A DNA stretch of 64,000 nt from Microcaldota archaeon (lineage in GTDB: Archaea > Micrarchaeota > Micrarchaeia > Micrarchaeales > CABMGC01). A program made the translations under genes and the position numbers. The DNA lies in NCBI GenBank assembly GCA_021802765.1, contig JAJZRI010000001.1:1-64000 (forward strand). Direction: 5' to 3'. Under the pieces are notes generated by a model, which did no database searches, was not told the origin of the DNA, and was given only the letters and a program-made list of their open reading frames with translations. Shown here piece after piece: positions 46,584 to 55,907 of the stretch; positions within the stretch are counted from its first letter, which is position 1, and each line of letters opens with the position of its first letter.

Positions 46584-48023
46584 TCAGACAGGGTTTGGAG
46601 GGAACCTCTGCTTGACATCGTGCATCCCCTCGTTCACCAGCTTCTTCCATGCATCAAAGCCTGCCGGGGAGTCCGGATACTTTGAGTAGAGTGCGTTCAT
46701 CTCCTTCATCTTCTTGACTGCCGAGAGGAGGTTCTTGAAAGCGTTTATGTTGGATAGGCCGCTAAGCGCCTTGTTGAATGTGCTTGCCAGGGTTATCTCC
46801 GGTATTATTCCGTAGCTTATGTCCACCGCCTCCTTCTCTGTCAGGAACTTTGACATCCCGTAGTCTATGAGCTCGTTGTTAAGAGACTGGAGATATACCC
46901 TTAGGACCTCAAGGCCCGCGGTCTTGCTTCCATAGACCTCATTGTATCGTGTGTTGTATTTCCAAAGGTACTCTATGCTTGTGTCCTTTGCCGCAACAGC
47001 CTCAGCAGCAATCTTTCCTGCGATTGCTCCCGCATTCATTGCAGGGCCGATCCCTCCTGCGCTTATAGGATTAGGCATTGCCATGCTATCGCCGGCGCCC
47101 ATGTATCCAGGATAGACAAGGCTGTCGAACTGCCTTCTTACGGTCACGGACCAGTATCCTTTTCCGTTTGAATCTGTCTCGTCTACCTTCAGGCCCTTCA
47201 CGACCGGATTCCACTGCGCGTACTGATCTATTAGCATGTGAAGCGTGTCCTTCTTGCCCATCTTTGTGTTCCTTAGCTCGATGCTCTTTTTCTCGACGCC
47301 GATTCCGATGTTGACCCTGTGCTTTGACTTTGGAAAGACCCATCCGTAGCCTCCGGGGGCGAGTTTTTGGTTTAAGTGTATTATCGCATTCTTTGGATCG
47401 TAATACCTTAGATCGTCGCCTTCCTGCTCGAACTCCGCGATGTATCTTCCGGTTGATTCAATATCATCGGTGCTTACCGTGTTCTCTATGTAGTTGTTCT
47501 TTGGAAGCTTTCTCCTTATCGTGCTTGCAATCCCAAGGGCGTCTATTACTATCTTTGCATTTACCCTGTACTGCGCGCCCTTCTCGTCCCTTCCGTATAC
47601 TCCGACTACTGCATCGTTCTCGATTATAGGTCCCTCAACTTCATGATGCGCAAGGTACTCTGCGCCGCTCTTCTTTGCGAAGTCGACTATTACCTTTGCG
47701 AGCTTTGGCCTATCAAGGCTGTATCCCGCGCCCTCGAACTGGAACTTCCTTGTAAGGTCAGGACTAAATACCTGCACTCCCTCGACTTCAACGTCAAGCA
47801 CCGGCTCTGTGAGCCTAAGGCCGATCTCCTTGTGGACGAATTCGATATGAGACTTTGCGACAGCGTCTCCGCAGACCCATCCCCAGTTCGTCTTCTTTCC
47901 GACCTGAGCGGGATCATTCCTGTCAAGGAGAAGCACCTTCGCACCGTTCTTTGCAGCCCCTGCAGCCGCAAGGCAGCCGGCTATTCCTGCTCCCGCCACT
48001 ATAATATCATATTGCTTTTCCAT
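46584..48023 (-). CDS. Geranylgeranyl reductase-family flavoprotein (digeranylgeranylglycerophospholipid reductase-like)
   Basis: YDIIVAGAGIAGCLAAAGAAKNGAKVLLLDR; GGYGWVFPKSKHRVNIGIG; GDSMAMPNPISAGGIGPAMNAG. Confidence 0.9.
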   Translation of the reverse strand: MEKQYDIIVAGAGIAGCLAAAGAAKNGAKVLLLDRNDPAQVGKKTNWGWVCGDAVAKSHIEFVHKEIGLRLTEPVLDVEVEGVQVFSPDLTRKFQFEGAGYSLDRPKLAKVIVDFAKKSGAEYLAHHEVEGPIIENDAVVGVYGRDEKGAQYRVNAKIVIDALGIASTIRRKLPKNNYIENTVSTDDIESTGRYIAEFEQEGDDLRYYDPKNAIIHLNQKLAPGGYGWVFPKSKHRVNIGIGVEKKSIELRNTKMGKKDTLHMLIDQYAQWNPVVKGLKVDETDSNGKGYWSVTVRRQFDSLVYPGYMGAGDSMAMPNPISAGGIGPAMNAGAIAGKIAAEAVAAKDTSIEYLWKYNTRYNEVYGSKTAGLEVLRVYLQSLNNELIDYGMSKFLTEKEAVDISYGIIPEITLASTFNKALSGLSNINAFKNLLSAVKKMKEMNALYSKYPDSPAGFDAWKKLVNEGMHDVKQRFPPNPV

Positions 48024-48034
48024 GACAATCGCTC

Positions 48035-48211
48035 TTAGGAGACCTTCCTTACGACAACTATAGGTATCACGTCCTCGTCAAACTCGAGCTTTGCGAGTTC
48101 AAGAGGCTCAGATACGCTGCTTGGCACCTTTATCAGAGGTGGTGCCCCGTATGCCAATTGTAGTGCCCTTGCGCCGATTATTGTTGCCTTTTCAAACTTA
48201 GTGTAATCCAT
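48035..48211 (-). CDS. rpoK: RNA polymerase subunit K (Rpo6/omega homolog), 58 aa
   Basis: Manual translation MDYTKFEKATIIGARALQLAYGAPPLIKVPSSVSEPLELAKLEFDEDVIPIVVVRKVS; below ORF-track cutoff. Confidence 0.9.
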   Translation of the reverse strand: MDYTKFEKATIIGARALQLAYGAPPLIKVPSSVSEPLELAKLEFDEDVIPIVVVRKVS

Positions 48212-48287
48212 TTGATTTACCCCGCAATAGAGGAGACAAATTTACTATTGCTATTTGCATAAAAAGACTTTTATAGGTATTGGAAGG

Positions 48288-48989
48288 CTATCGGTATTCG
48301 CCATAATTGGACCTGACCTTCCTAAGGACATGGTACATTATCATGTTCGTGAGGTAGAAGAGGAAGTATCCAAAGACCCCCCATGCGGCTACCCTTCTTA
48401 CGCTTGTGCGGACCGAGGCGCTATCCAAGTAGGCCGCCTTGCCGTATCTCTTTATCCTTCCTGACAGGTCCCAGTCCTCATACGTGAGCAGCTTCTCATC
48501 GAATCCGCCGCACTTCCTAAAGCTGCTGGCCCTTGCAGCAAAATTTGAGCCTATTATGTGAGGGCTGCCCGCCAGTATAGAGAGCTTCACAAAAGCCACG
48601 GAGACTATTGAGTAGCCCATGCGTATTCGCTTCTTGGTCCTCTCCAGGGGATAGACCGGACCGGTAGCGCAGGCCACAGACTTGTCCAGGAAGATCTCGT
48701 GATAGATTCTTAGAAGATCCTTTGAGGGCCTTGTATCCGCATCCAAAAAGAGCAGTATGGAGCCTTTTGCGGCCGCAGCACCCCTGTTTCGCGCCACGCT
48801 CACGCCCTTCTCCCTGCAGACGATGACCTTGGCCGACTTGCGCGCGATGCTGGCAGTCCTATCCTTGCTGCCGCCGTCAACGACTATGGTCTCAAAGTCC
48901 TTGAATGTCTGCTCTTTGAGTCCGGAGAGCGGATTGCCTATGTACTTCTGCTCGTTGAGTGCAGGTATTATTACGCTTATTTCGGGCAT
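48288..48989 (-). CDS. Glycosyltransferase family 2, paralog 1
   Basis: ISVIIPALNEQKYI, VVDGGSKDRT, LFLDADTRPS. Confidence 0.9.
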   Translation of the reverse strand: MPEISVIIPALNEQKYIGNPLSGLKEQTFKDFETIVVDGGSKDRTASIARKSAKVIVCREKGVSVARNRGAAAAKGSILLFLDADTRPSKDLLRIYHEIFLDKSVACATGPVYPLERTKKRIRMGYSIVSVAFVKLSILAGSPHIIGSNFAARASSFRKCGGFDEKLLTYEDWDLSGRIKRYGKAAYLDSASVRTSVRRVAAWGVFGYFLFYLTNMIMYHVLRKVRSNYGEYR

Positions 48990-49064
48990 TTTTGAACAAT
49001 AATATCTGACTTACAATCTAAAATACCTTCATCTTCACCTGCCGTAAGGAGTTATATATTAGAA

Positions 49065-49092
49065 TGTATACAATTTACATATATTGTATACA
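49065..49092. promoter_or_regulatory. Perfect inverted repeat TGTATACAA-N10-TTGTATACA, candidate VapB(C) operator
   Basis: Read directly; ends 7-13 bp before the likely vapB ATG (49099 or 49105). Confidence 0.65.
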
Positions 49093-49098
49093 AAGGCA

Positions 49099-49338
49099 AT
49101 GCCCATGAAAACGGAGGTCTTATCTGTACGGGTGAGGAAGGATTTGAAGGCGCAGGCGGATAGCCTGGGGATAGATGTTAGGAGGACCTTGGAGGAAGTT
49201 TTGGAGGAGATGGTCGCAGCCAAAAAGCAAAAGTCAAGCAATGTTGCGAAGGAGCTGCATAGATTGATGAACGTCACTGAACAGGAGTGGTTAAATGGAG
49301 TCAGATCCAGTAGGAAAGAAAGGCAGGTACCTGATTGA
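49099..49338 (+). CDS. vapB: VapB-like antitoxin (start reassigned from TTG 49084)
   Basis: MKTEVLSVRVRKDLKAQADSLGIDVRRTLEEVLEEMV; overlaps the PIN toxin gene. Confidence 0.75.
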   Translation: MPMKTEVLSVRVRKDLKAQADSLGIDVRRTLEEVLEEMVAAKKQKSSNVAKELHRLMNVTEQEWLNGVRSSRKERQVPD

Positions 49339-49696
49339 TACTTCTGCGTTGTATCCGATGCTACTTCAAGGCATTGCTTTGGATCCGAATAAGTTTGTCA
49401 TAAGCAGGCTCACGGAGCATGAGATCGGCAACGTGCTTTGGAAGGAGAATAAGCAAGGGAAAATAAGAAATCCGCAGAGAGTGGCGCTATTGTTCTTCGA
49501 AGCAATACGCGGCTTGGAGCAGGTGGGTATAAAGTCCATGGCTGGCGTTCTGGCTCTTGCGATCGATAGGAATCTGACTTTTTATGACGCTTCGTATTGC
49601 TTTATGGCAGAAACGGAGCATTTCATTCTGATTACTCAAGATGAGAGGTTAAGAAAGAAGACAAAAAATGCGATCAGTATAAGCGATATAATATGA
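49295..49696 (+). CDS. vapC: VapC-like PIN-domain toxin
   Basis: YLIDTSALYPML, TEHEIGNVLWKE, TFYDASYCFMAE, LITQDERLRKK. Confidence 0.85.
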   Translation: MESDPVGKKGRYLIDTSALYPMLLQGIALDPNKFVISRLTEHEIGNVLWKENKQGKIRNPQRVALLFFEAIRGLEQVGIKSMAGVLALAIDRNLTFYDASYCFMAETEHFILITQDERLRKKTKNAISISDII

Positions 49697-49735
49697 TGTC
49701 TTTAGGGATTTCAAGAAACAGCATCAACCATTAAG

Positions 49736-50446
49736 CTATCTTATTGGCTCGTAGTGCTCTTTTGACTTGTGGAAGAGGTTGTATCTTAGCACGTTTCCGG
49801 CATTGAAGAGTATGTACCTTGGTATGCCCCACTTGACTATCCTTCTCGTGCTTGTGGCAACAGATGCATCGTTCATGTACCGCACGTCTCCCAGCCCCTT
49901 GAGCCTGTGGGCAAGGTCGAGGTCTTCGTAGGTGTATAACGACTCGTCGAATCCTCCGCACCTCTTGAATGCAGACTTTCTTACTATGAAGTTGGATCCG
50001 CTTATTGCAGGCTTTCCTCCTATGAAGGTTATCTTTGCGAGTATCACCGATGCGAAGAAGTATCCAAACCTTATGAATGCGGTCGTCTTCTCAAGCGGGG
50101 TTAGCGGCCCGGAGGCTGCAACGACCTTCTTGTCCTTGAATAGCTCCAGATATCCCTTAAGCAGGTCTCTTGATGCCATCGTATCGGCATTTGTGAACAG
50201 TATAAGGTCTCCTTTTGCCTGCTTTGCCCCGGTATTTCTTGCTGCTCCGATATTCTTCTTTGGCTCTATGATTATCTTTGCCCCGTTCCTGCGCGATATC
50301 TCGCGCGTGGAGTCCGTGCTGTTTCCATCAACGACTATTACCTCGAAATCCTTGAGCGTCTGCGACTTGAGCCCCTTGAAGACAGATTTTATGTACTTCT
50401 GCTCGTTGAATGCTGGAATCACTACGCTTATTTTTGGTGCCATCAA
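49736..50446 (-). CDS. Glycosyltransferase family 2, paralog 2
   Basis: ISVVIPAFNEQKYI, VVDGNSTDST, LFTNADTMAS; alignable to 48288-48989 throughout. Confidence 0.9.
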   Translation of the reverse strand: MMAPKISVVIPAFNEQKYIKSVFKGLKSQTLKDFEVIVVDGNSTDSTREISRRNGAKIIIEPKKNIGAARNTGAKQAKGDLILFTNADTMASRDLLKGYLELFKDKKVVAASGPLTPLEKTTAFIRFGYFFASVILAKITFIGGKPAISGSNFIVRKSAFKRCGGFDESLYTYEDLDLAHRLKGLGDVRYMNDASVATSTRRIVKWGIPRYILFNAGNVLRYNLFHKSKEHYEPIR

Positions 50447-50447
50447 A

Positions 50448-50918
50448 TCAGCTTCTTATCCTCCTTTGCTTAATCTCCTTGAATGTATACCTTAATATCT
50501 TCCTTATATTGTTAAAGGTGTAGAGTCCTGCGATGTCCTTCTCTGTCACCCACATGAACTTTGTTGATTCTCCTTTTGCAAGCCTTCCCCGCTTTCCCTT
50601 TGCAATTCCAAGATACACGAAGTCAAAGTGCATATGCCTTCCAGTCTTGTAAGGAACATCCTCGTAGAGGACCATCTCTGGCATCGGCATCTCCACTGCC
50701 TCCTTGTTCTTCTTTAGGCCAAGAGGCTTTGCTCCAATGATCGATACGTTGTATCCAGTCTCCTCCTTTGTCTCTCTTAGCACGGCTTCATACGGAGTCT
50801 CATTCTCCTCCACGTGTCCGCCAGGATACATCCACTTCTGGAGCTTGTTGTGGAATAGAAGCAGTATTTTCCCATCCTTTATGACTATGCAGCTAGTAAC
50901 TATGCACTTCTTTACCAT
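50448..50918 (-). CDS. NUDIX hydrolase
   Basis: GGHVEENETPYEAVLRETKEETGYNV = Nudix box. Confidence 0.92.
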   Translation of the reverse strand: MVKKCIVTSCIVIKDGKILLLFHNKLQKWMYPGGHVEENETPYEAVLRETKEETGYNVSIIGAKPLGLKKNKEAVEMPMPEMVLYEDVPYKTGRHMHFDFVYLGIAKGKRGRLAKGESTKFMWVTEKDIAGLYTFNNIRKILRYTFKEIKQRRIRS

Positions 50919-50927
50919 AAGATCACT

Positions 50928-51560
50928 TTAGGCGTAGGCCTCAAGGACCTCCGCAGCTCCCCTGAGGAGTATGTATGCCACCAGCACGGTTATGAGAACG
51001 TAGCCTATCCATGCAGGATATCCCCAGATATACATCAATGAAAGGTATGAGAATGTAAGGAACTTGACAATGTTTATCCCTCCGCGCCACAGGTTCGATG
51101 AATAGACGACTCTTGCGAACTTCGTCTTCATCTTGGCGGAGGTGCCCTTCGATGCCATGAAGGCATCAACGAACGAGTGCCTTATTATAATAATGAATAA
51201 TACGAAGAGCGGAACAACGTTCACGTAGGTGTAGACCACCCAGAGTATGTACTCGACTGCGCGGTCCCCGGCCACGTCTATTCTCTGGCCGAACTTTGAG
51301 GTCTTTGAGAGGCTCTCTTTTGCCTTCTTGACCTCCTTCTTTGCCATCTCGTTTCCGGCAAGCGCGTTTATGTACTGCCCGAAACCGATTTTGCCCCTGC
51401 TTACCTCATTTACCGCAAAGAAGCCGTCAAGAGCATCCATTGCCATTGCAGCGGCTATGATCAGTATTATTACAACAGGGTTGTAATGAGCGATTATAAG
51501 GTATGCAACGAGCACTATCAGAAGTACCCGCAATAGGGTCGTAGCATCTGCTGTTCTCAT
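50928..51560 (-). CDS. CDP-alcohol phosphatidyltransferase-family membrane protein
   Basis: MDALDGFFA … SKFGQRIDVAGDRAVEY (split DGxxA…GxxxDxxxD motif). Confidence 0.75.
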   Translation of the reverse strand: MRTADATTLLRVLLIVLVAYLIIAHYNPVVIILIIAAAMAMDALDGFFAVNEVSRGKIGFGQYINALAGNEMAKKEVKKAKESLSKTSKFGQRIDVAGDRAVEYILWVVYTYVNVVPLFVLFIIIIRHSFVDAFMASKGTSAKMKTKFARVVYSSNLWRGGINIVKFLTFSYLSLMYIWGYPAWIGYVLITVLVAYILLRGAAEVLEAYA

Positions 51561-51690
51561 AAGAATCTCTGCACTTAGAGCTTTACAGCAAAAGCATTTA
51601 ATGATTTCTAAGACCTGTTAGGGCGCTACTTTTAAGTACGTTATGTCGCGCGTCCACTATTAGATAATATTGTAATAAGGTATATATTTA

Positions 51691-51704
51691 TATACTTAAG
51701 TATA
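51691..51704. promoter_or_regulatory. 14-bp perfect palindrome TATACTTAAGTATA just upstream of tnpB
   Basis: Read directly; 10 bp before the first ATG. Confidence 0.35.
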
Positions 51705-51713
51705 ATATAAGGC

Positions 51714-52727
51714 ATGTTTATGCTTTCTTATAAATTTCGCATTTATCCAAATAAAGAGACAAGAGATACACTCAACAGCATTAAAAAGAGAGGAAAAAGG
51801 TTTGGGGGACTTAGGTTTAAGGCAGAAAATGGCATAAAAATAATAAACTATAATCAGTCTGGCTTCCGTATCAATTTAAAAAGTAAGAAAATCGACTTCT
51901 CAAAGATAGGCACAGTAAACGTAAAACTTCATAGGAATGTGGAGGGAAAGGTAAAGGGAATAATTATAAAGAAAGAGGATTGGAACTGGTTTGTAATATT
52001 GCAAACTGATTCTGAGGTGCATCTACTTCCAAAGACAGGCAGAAACATAGGAATTGACATGGGGATAAAACATATAATTGTAGACAGCGAAGGCAACATG
52101 ATTGAAAATCCACATTTTGTGGAAAGGAATATAGAAAGGATAAAGATGATACATAGAAACCTTTCAAGGAAAAATAGGAATTCGAAGAATTATCAGAAGG
52201 AAAAACAGAAGTTGCAAAAGCAATATATCAAAACAAACAACAGGAGAAGAGACTTTCTTCATAAATTGTCAAGGCATTATGTGAACAACTTTGATATAAT
52301 AGCAATAGAGAACTTAGATAGTAGGAAGTTGATTGAGAAAGGCAGTAATAGAACGCTTCATAGAAATATTTCGGATTCTGCATGGAGAATGTACAGAAAC
52401 ATGCTTTCCTACAAGGCCGAACGAGCTGGTAGGCAACTTGTTATTGTAGACCCCAAAGATACATCACAAACATGCAGTAGGTGCGGTAGTGTTAATGGAA
52501 AGGAAGATAGATTGCATCTACAGAATAGGACATATTACTGCAAAAACTGTGGATTTGAAGCAGATAGAGACTATAATGCTGCAGTAAATATATTGAGATC
52601 GGGGCAGGGACTGCCCAAAGCGCCTTTGGAGACGGTACCTCTACTCAGAATAATACCATATGAGTATATAAATTCTGGGAAAGCACTATCAATGAACAAG
52701 GAAACCAATGTCTTTAGACATAGGTAG
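51714..52727 (+). mobile_element. tnpB: IS200/IS605-type TnpB (no tnpA seen), shortened N-terminal region
   Basis: LSYKFRIYPNKE, GIDMGIKHIIVDSEG, IIAIENLDSRKL, CSRCG…CKNCG zinc finger, ADRDYNAAVNILRSGQGLP. Confidence 0.9.
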
Positions 52728-52778
52728 TTCATTAGTTGTTTTTGATATTATAGTCCTTGGCCCGTTACGAGGAATTAC

Positions 52779-55700
52779 ATGTTCGACCTTAACAAAAATG
52801 AGGAGGAGATTCTCAAGTATTGGAATGACAACCGGATACTTGATAAGGTTAGGGAGAAGAACAGGGGAAAGAAGCCCTACTACTTCCTTGACGGCCCCCC
52901 ATATGTGACAGGACAGCTCGGAGCGCACCACGTGTGGGTCGAGACGATAAAGGACCTCATAGTAAGGTACAAGAGATACCGCGGATTTGATGTTCATGAC
53001 AGGGCGGGATTCGACGTCCACGGACTGCCCATCGAAGTTAAGGTCGAGAAGAAGCTTGGAATAACCTCGAAGGCGGACATTGAAAGCAAGATGGGAATAG
53101 ATGCCTTCATAAACGCATGCAGGGAGTTTGCAAAGGAGCAGTCGGTAGGAATGATATCGGATTACATAAGGTTCGGCTCGTCCCTTGACTTCGAGCACGC
53201 ATACCTTCCTTTTGAGCACTACTACATCAACGCAGGCTGGCGCATCTTCAAAAAGATGTACGATAACGGACTTGTATACAAGGACCTGCAGGGGCTCGCT
53301 TATTGCCCTAAAGATGAGACCGTGCTCTCGGCGCAGGGACCTGAAGTCGAGTACGCGGATGCGACGGACCCTTCGATATTCGTTGCATTCAGGATCGTTG
53401 ATCCTGCAAAGCTGCAGCTAAAGGACAACACTTATCTTGTGATATGGACAACGACCCCATGGACGCTTCCTTCAAACCTTGCGATTGCGGCAAATCCAGA
53501 GCAGATGTACGTCTCGATAAATGCGGGGGAGAAGAACTATGTGGTTGCAAAGGAGAGGCTTGACTCTTTCACTGCGGCGGCAGGATTAAACGCAACGGTC
53601 ACTGGGGAGTTCTACGGGCGCGAGCTTAAGGGAGTAAAGTACGTAAGCCCGCTTGAAGAGGAGGTGCCTAGGCAAAAGGAGCTAAGAAAGTACCACAAGG
53701 TGCTGCTCAGCGAGACATTCGTGACCATAACTGAAGGGACAGGGCTGCTGCACGTTGCGCCTGGACACGGACCGGAGGACTTCAAGCTAGGCAAGGAGAA
53801 TGGGATGCCGATAATGTCGCCGATAGACGATCATGCAAGATACACCCAGGAAGCAGGGAAGTTTGCAGGACTAAAGGTTCCAGCAGAGGCGAACAAGGCG
53901 GTCCTTGAGACGCTCAAGGCAGATGGAAGCCTGCTGCACCAAGGAAGCATAACGCACAGCTATCCCCATTGCTGGAGGTGCGAGAGCAAGCTGATATATA
54001 GGGCCACTGAGCAGTGGTTTGTCAACATACAGAAGATAAAGAAGAGGATGCTCAAGCAGAATAAGAAGATAAAGTGGCACCCAGAGGCTGCGCGTGAGTG
54101 GTTCGCTGAAGCTACGGAGAATTCTCCGGACTGGACGCTATCAAGGCAGAGGTACTGGGGATCGACAATACCGATATGGATCTGCGGATCGTGCAAGGCA
54201 GTCGAGGTCATGGGATCGTCTAAGGAGCTTGAGGAGAGGGCAGGGCTTAGTGAGCCGCTTACGGATTTGCATAGATCATCAGTTGACAAAGTAACATTCA
54301 AGTGCGCAAAGTGCGGCGGGGTGATGAAGAGGATACCGGACATATTCGACGTCTGGTACGATGCAGGAATATCACATACGGCAAGCCTTCACGGGGACGA
54401 GTTCAAGAGATTATATCCTGTTGACTGGATAACCGAGAGCAGGGACCAGATAAGGGGATGGTTTGCGGTGCTTCTTAGGACAAGCGTTGCGATATACGGA
54501 AATACCTCATTCAAGAGGGTGAACATCGGCGGCATGATAAAAGACGAGCTTGGGCAGGAGATGCACAGGCACCTTGGCAATGCGGTCTCAGCAAAGGATC
54601 TTCTAAGCCTGGTATCGGCGGACGGATTTAGGTTCTGGTGCTCAAGGCATCCGAGGTGGCTTGAGCTCAAGCTAAAGAAGCAGGAGCTTGTCGAGGCAAA
54701 CAGCAACATAATAACATTCTATAACATCTCGGAGCTGGTGGGCGAGTTCAATGCGCTTGCAAGGATCGAAGGCAAGGCGCCCAAAAAGCCAAATCCCGCA
54801 AAGCTCGAGACTGAGGAGAGATGGATACTCTCAAGATACAGCACCTTCATAGACAGCGCAACCAAGCACCTCGACAACTACTTCATAGACGATGCGGTAA
54901 AGGAACTGCGGGACTTCGTTCTTGAGGACTTTAGCAGGTTCTATCTTAGGATCGCAAAGAAGAAGGTCTCAACAGGCAGCAAAAAGCAGGTAAGGACGAT
55001 AGCAAATCTTGTCAATTACATATTCAGGAACATCCTTGTGGTGTCATCGGTGGTGATGCCGTTCTCAGCAGAGAAGATGTATCGCAGCATAGGAGGGGAG
55101 GAGAGCATATTCATGGAGAAGTGGCCAAAGGCCAGCACAAAGGCAATGGACAGGCAGCTTGAGATGGAGTTCGAGATAGCAAGGGAGGCGATGACTGCGA
55201 TACTCAACAGCAGGGAGAAGTCAGGAACCAAGCTTCGATGGCCCATCGCAAACGCGACTGCCGAAGTGAGCAGCGACGAAGCGTATAACGCGCTTGAGAA
55301 GCTCTCGTACCTCATAGAGAATTACACCAACGTAAAGCACCTAAATGTAAAGAAGTCGCAGGCCTCGGCATTCGAGGTCAGGCCCATCTTCCAAAAACTA
55401 GGCCCGACGTTCAAGGAGAACGCATCGGCGGTTGCCGAAGCTCTCAAGAAGGCCGACGCGCAGGAGATGAGCGCTGCGATAGGAAAGCATGGAAGCTACC
55501 AGCTGCGCACTGACAAGGGAACTTTCGATGTGACGCAAGAGCATTTTGTCGTCATAGAGAAGCTTGAGAAGGACAATGCAATAAAGTTCAAGTACGGAGT
55601 AGCGTACGCTGACAGGGAGGTAAGCAAGGAGCTAAAGGAGGAGGCGCTGCTTAGGGAGTTTGAGAGGCGGGTGCAGATCGCAAGGAAGGAGATGGGGCTA

Positions 55701-55895
55701 AAGAAGGGAGAGAAGGTGGACATAGAATATATGGTCTCTGAGGAGCTCCATGAAGCGATATCAAACAACATCAAGCAGGTGAAGGCAGACCTGGGCGCAC
55801 ACAAGTTATCTAGGACGAATGCGGTAAGCACCAGTTTTGTAAAGGAGTTTGATGTCGAAGGGGAGAAGATAACCGTCGGCATAAACAGGAAGTGA
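52779..55895 (+). CDS. ileS: Isoleucyl-tRNA synthetase with variant signature motifs
   Basis: PPYVTGQLGAHHVWVETIKD…GFDVHGLPIEVKVEKKLGI; WTTTPWTLPSNLAIA; DIFDVWYDAGISHTAS; LGQEMHRHLGNAVS. Confidence 0.93.
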   Translation: MFDLNKNEEEILKYWNDNRILDKVREKNRGKKPYYFLDGPPYVTGQLGAHHVWVETIKDLIVRYKRYRGFDVHDRAGFDVHGLPIEVKVEKKLGITSKADIESKMGIDAFINACREFAKEQSVGMISDYIRFGSSLDFEHAYLPFEHYYINAGWRIFKKMYDNGLVYKDLQGLAYCPKDETVLSAQGPEVEYADATDPSIFVAFRIVDPAKLQLKDNTYLVIWTTTPWTLPSNLAIAANPEQMYVSINAGEKNYVVAKERLDSFTAAAGLNATVTGEFYGRELKGVKYVSPLEEEVPRQKELRKYHKVLLSETFVTITEGTGLLHVAPGHGPEDFKLGKENGMPIMSPIDDHARYTQEAGKFAGLKVPAEANKAVLETLKADGSLLHQGSITHSYPHCWRCESKLIYRATEQWFVNIQKIKKRMLKQNKKIKWHPEAAREWFAEATENSPDWTLSRQRYWGSTIPIWICGSCKAVEVMGSSKELEERAGLSEPLTDLHRSSVDKVTFKCAKCGGVMKRIPDIFDVWYDAGISHTASLHGDEFKRLYPVDWITESRDQIRGWFAVLLRTSVAIYGNTSFKRVNIGGMIKDELGQEMHRHLGNAVSAKDLLSLVSADGFRFWCSRHPRWLELKLKKQELVEANSNIITFYNISELVGEFNALARIEGKAPKKPNPAKLETEERWILSRYSTFIDSATKHLDNYFIDDAVKELRDFVLEDFSRFYLRIAKKKVSTGSKKQVRTIANLVNYIFRNILVVSSVVMPFSAEKMYRSIGGEESIFMEKWPKASTKAMDRQLEMEFEIAREAMTAILNSREKSGTKLRWPIANATAEVSSDEAYNALEKLSYLIENYTNVKHLNVKKSQASAFEVRPIFQKLGPTFKENASAVAEALKKADAQEMSAAIGKHGSYQLRTDKGTFDVTQEHFVVIEKLEKDNAIKFKYGVAYADREVSKELKEEALLREFERRVQIARKEMGLKKGEKVDIEYMVSEELHEAISNNIKQVKADLGAHKLSRTNAVSTSFVKEFDVEGEKITVGINRK

Positions 55896-55907
55896 GCCGG
55901 TGCGCCA

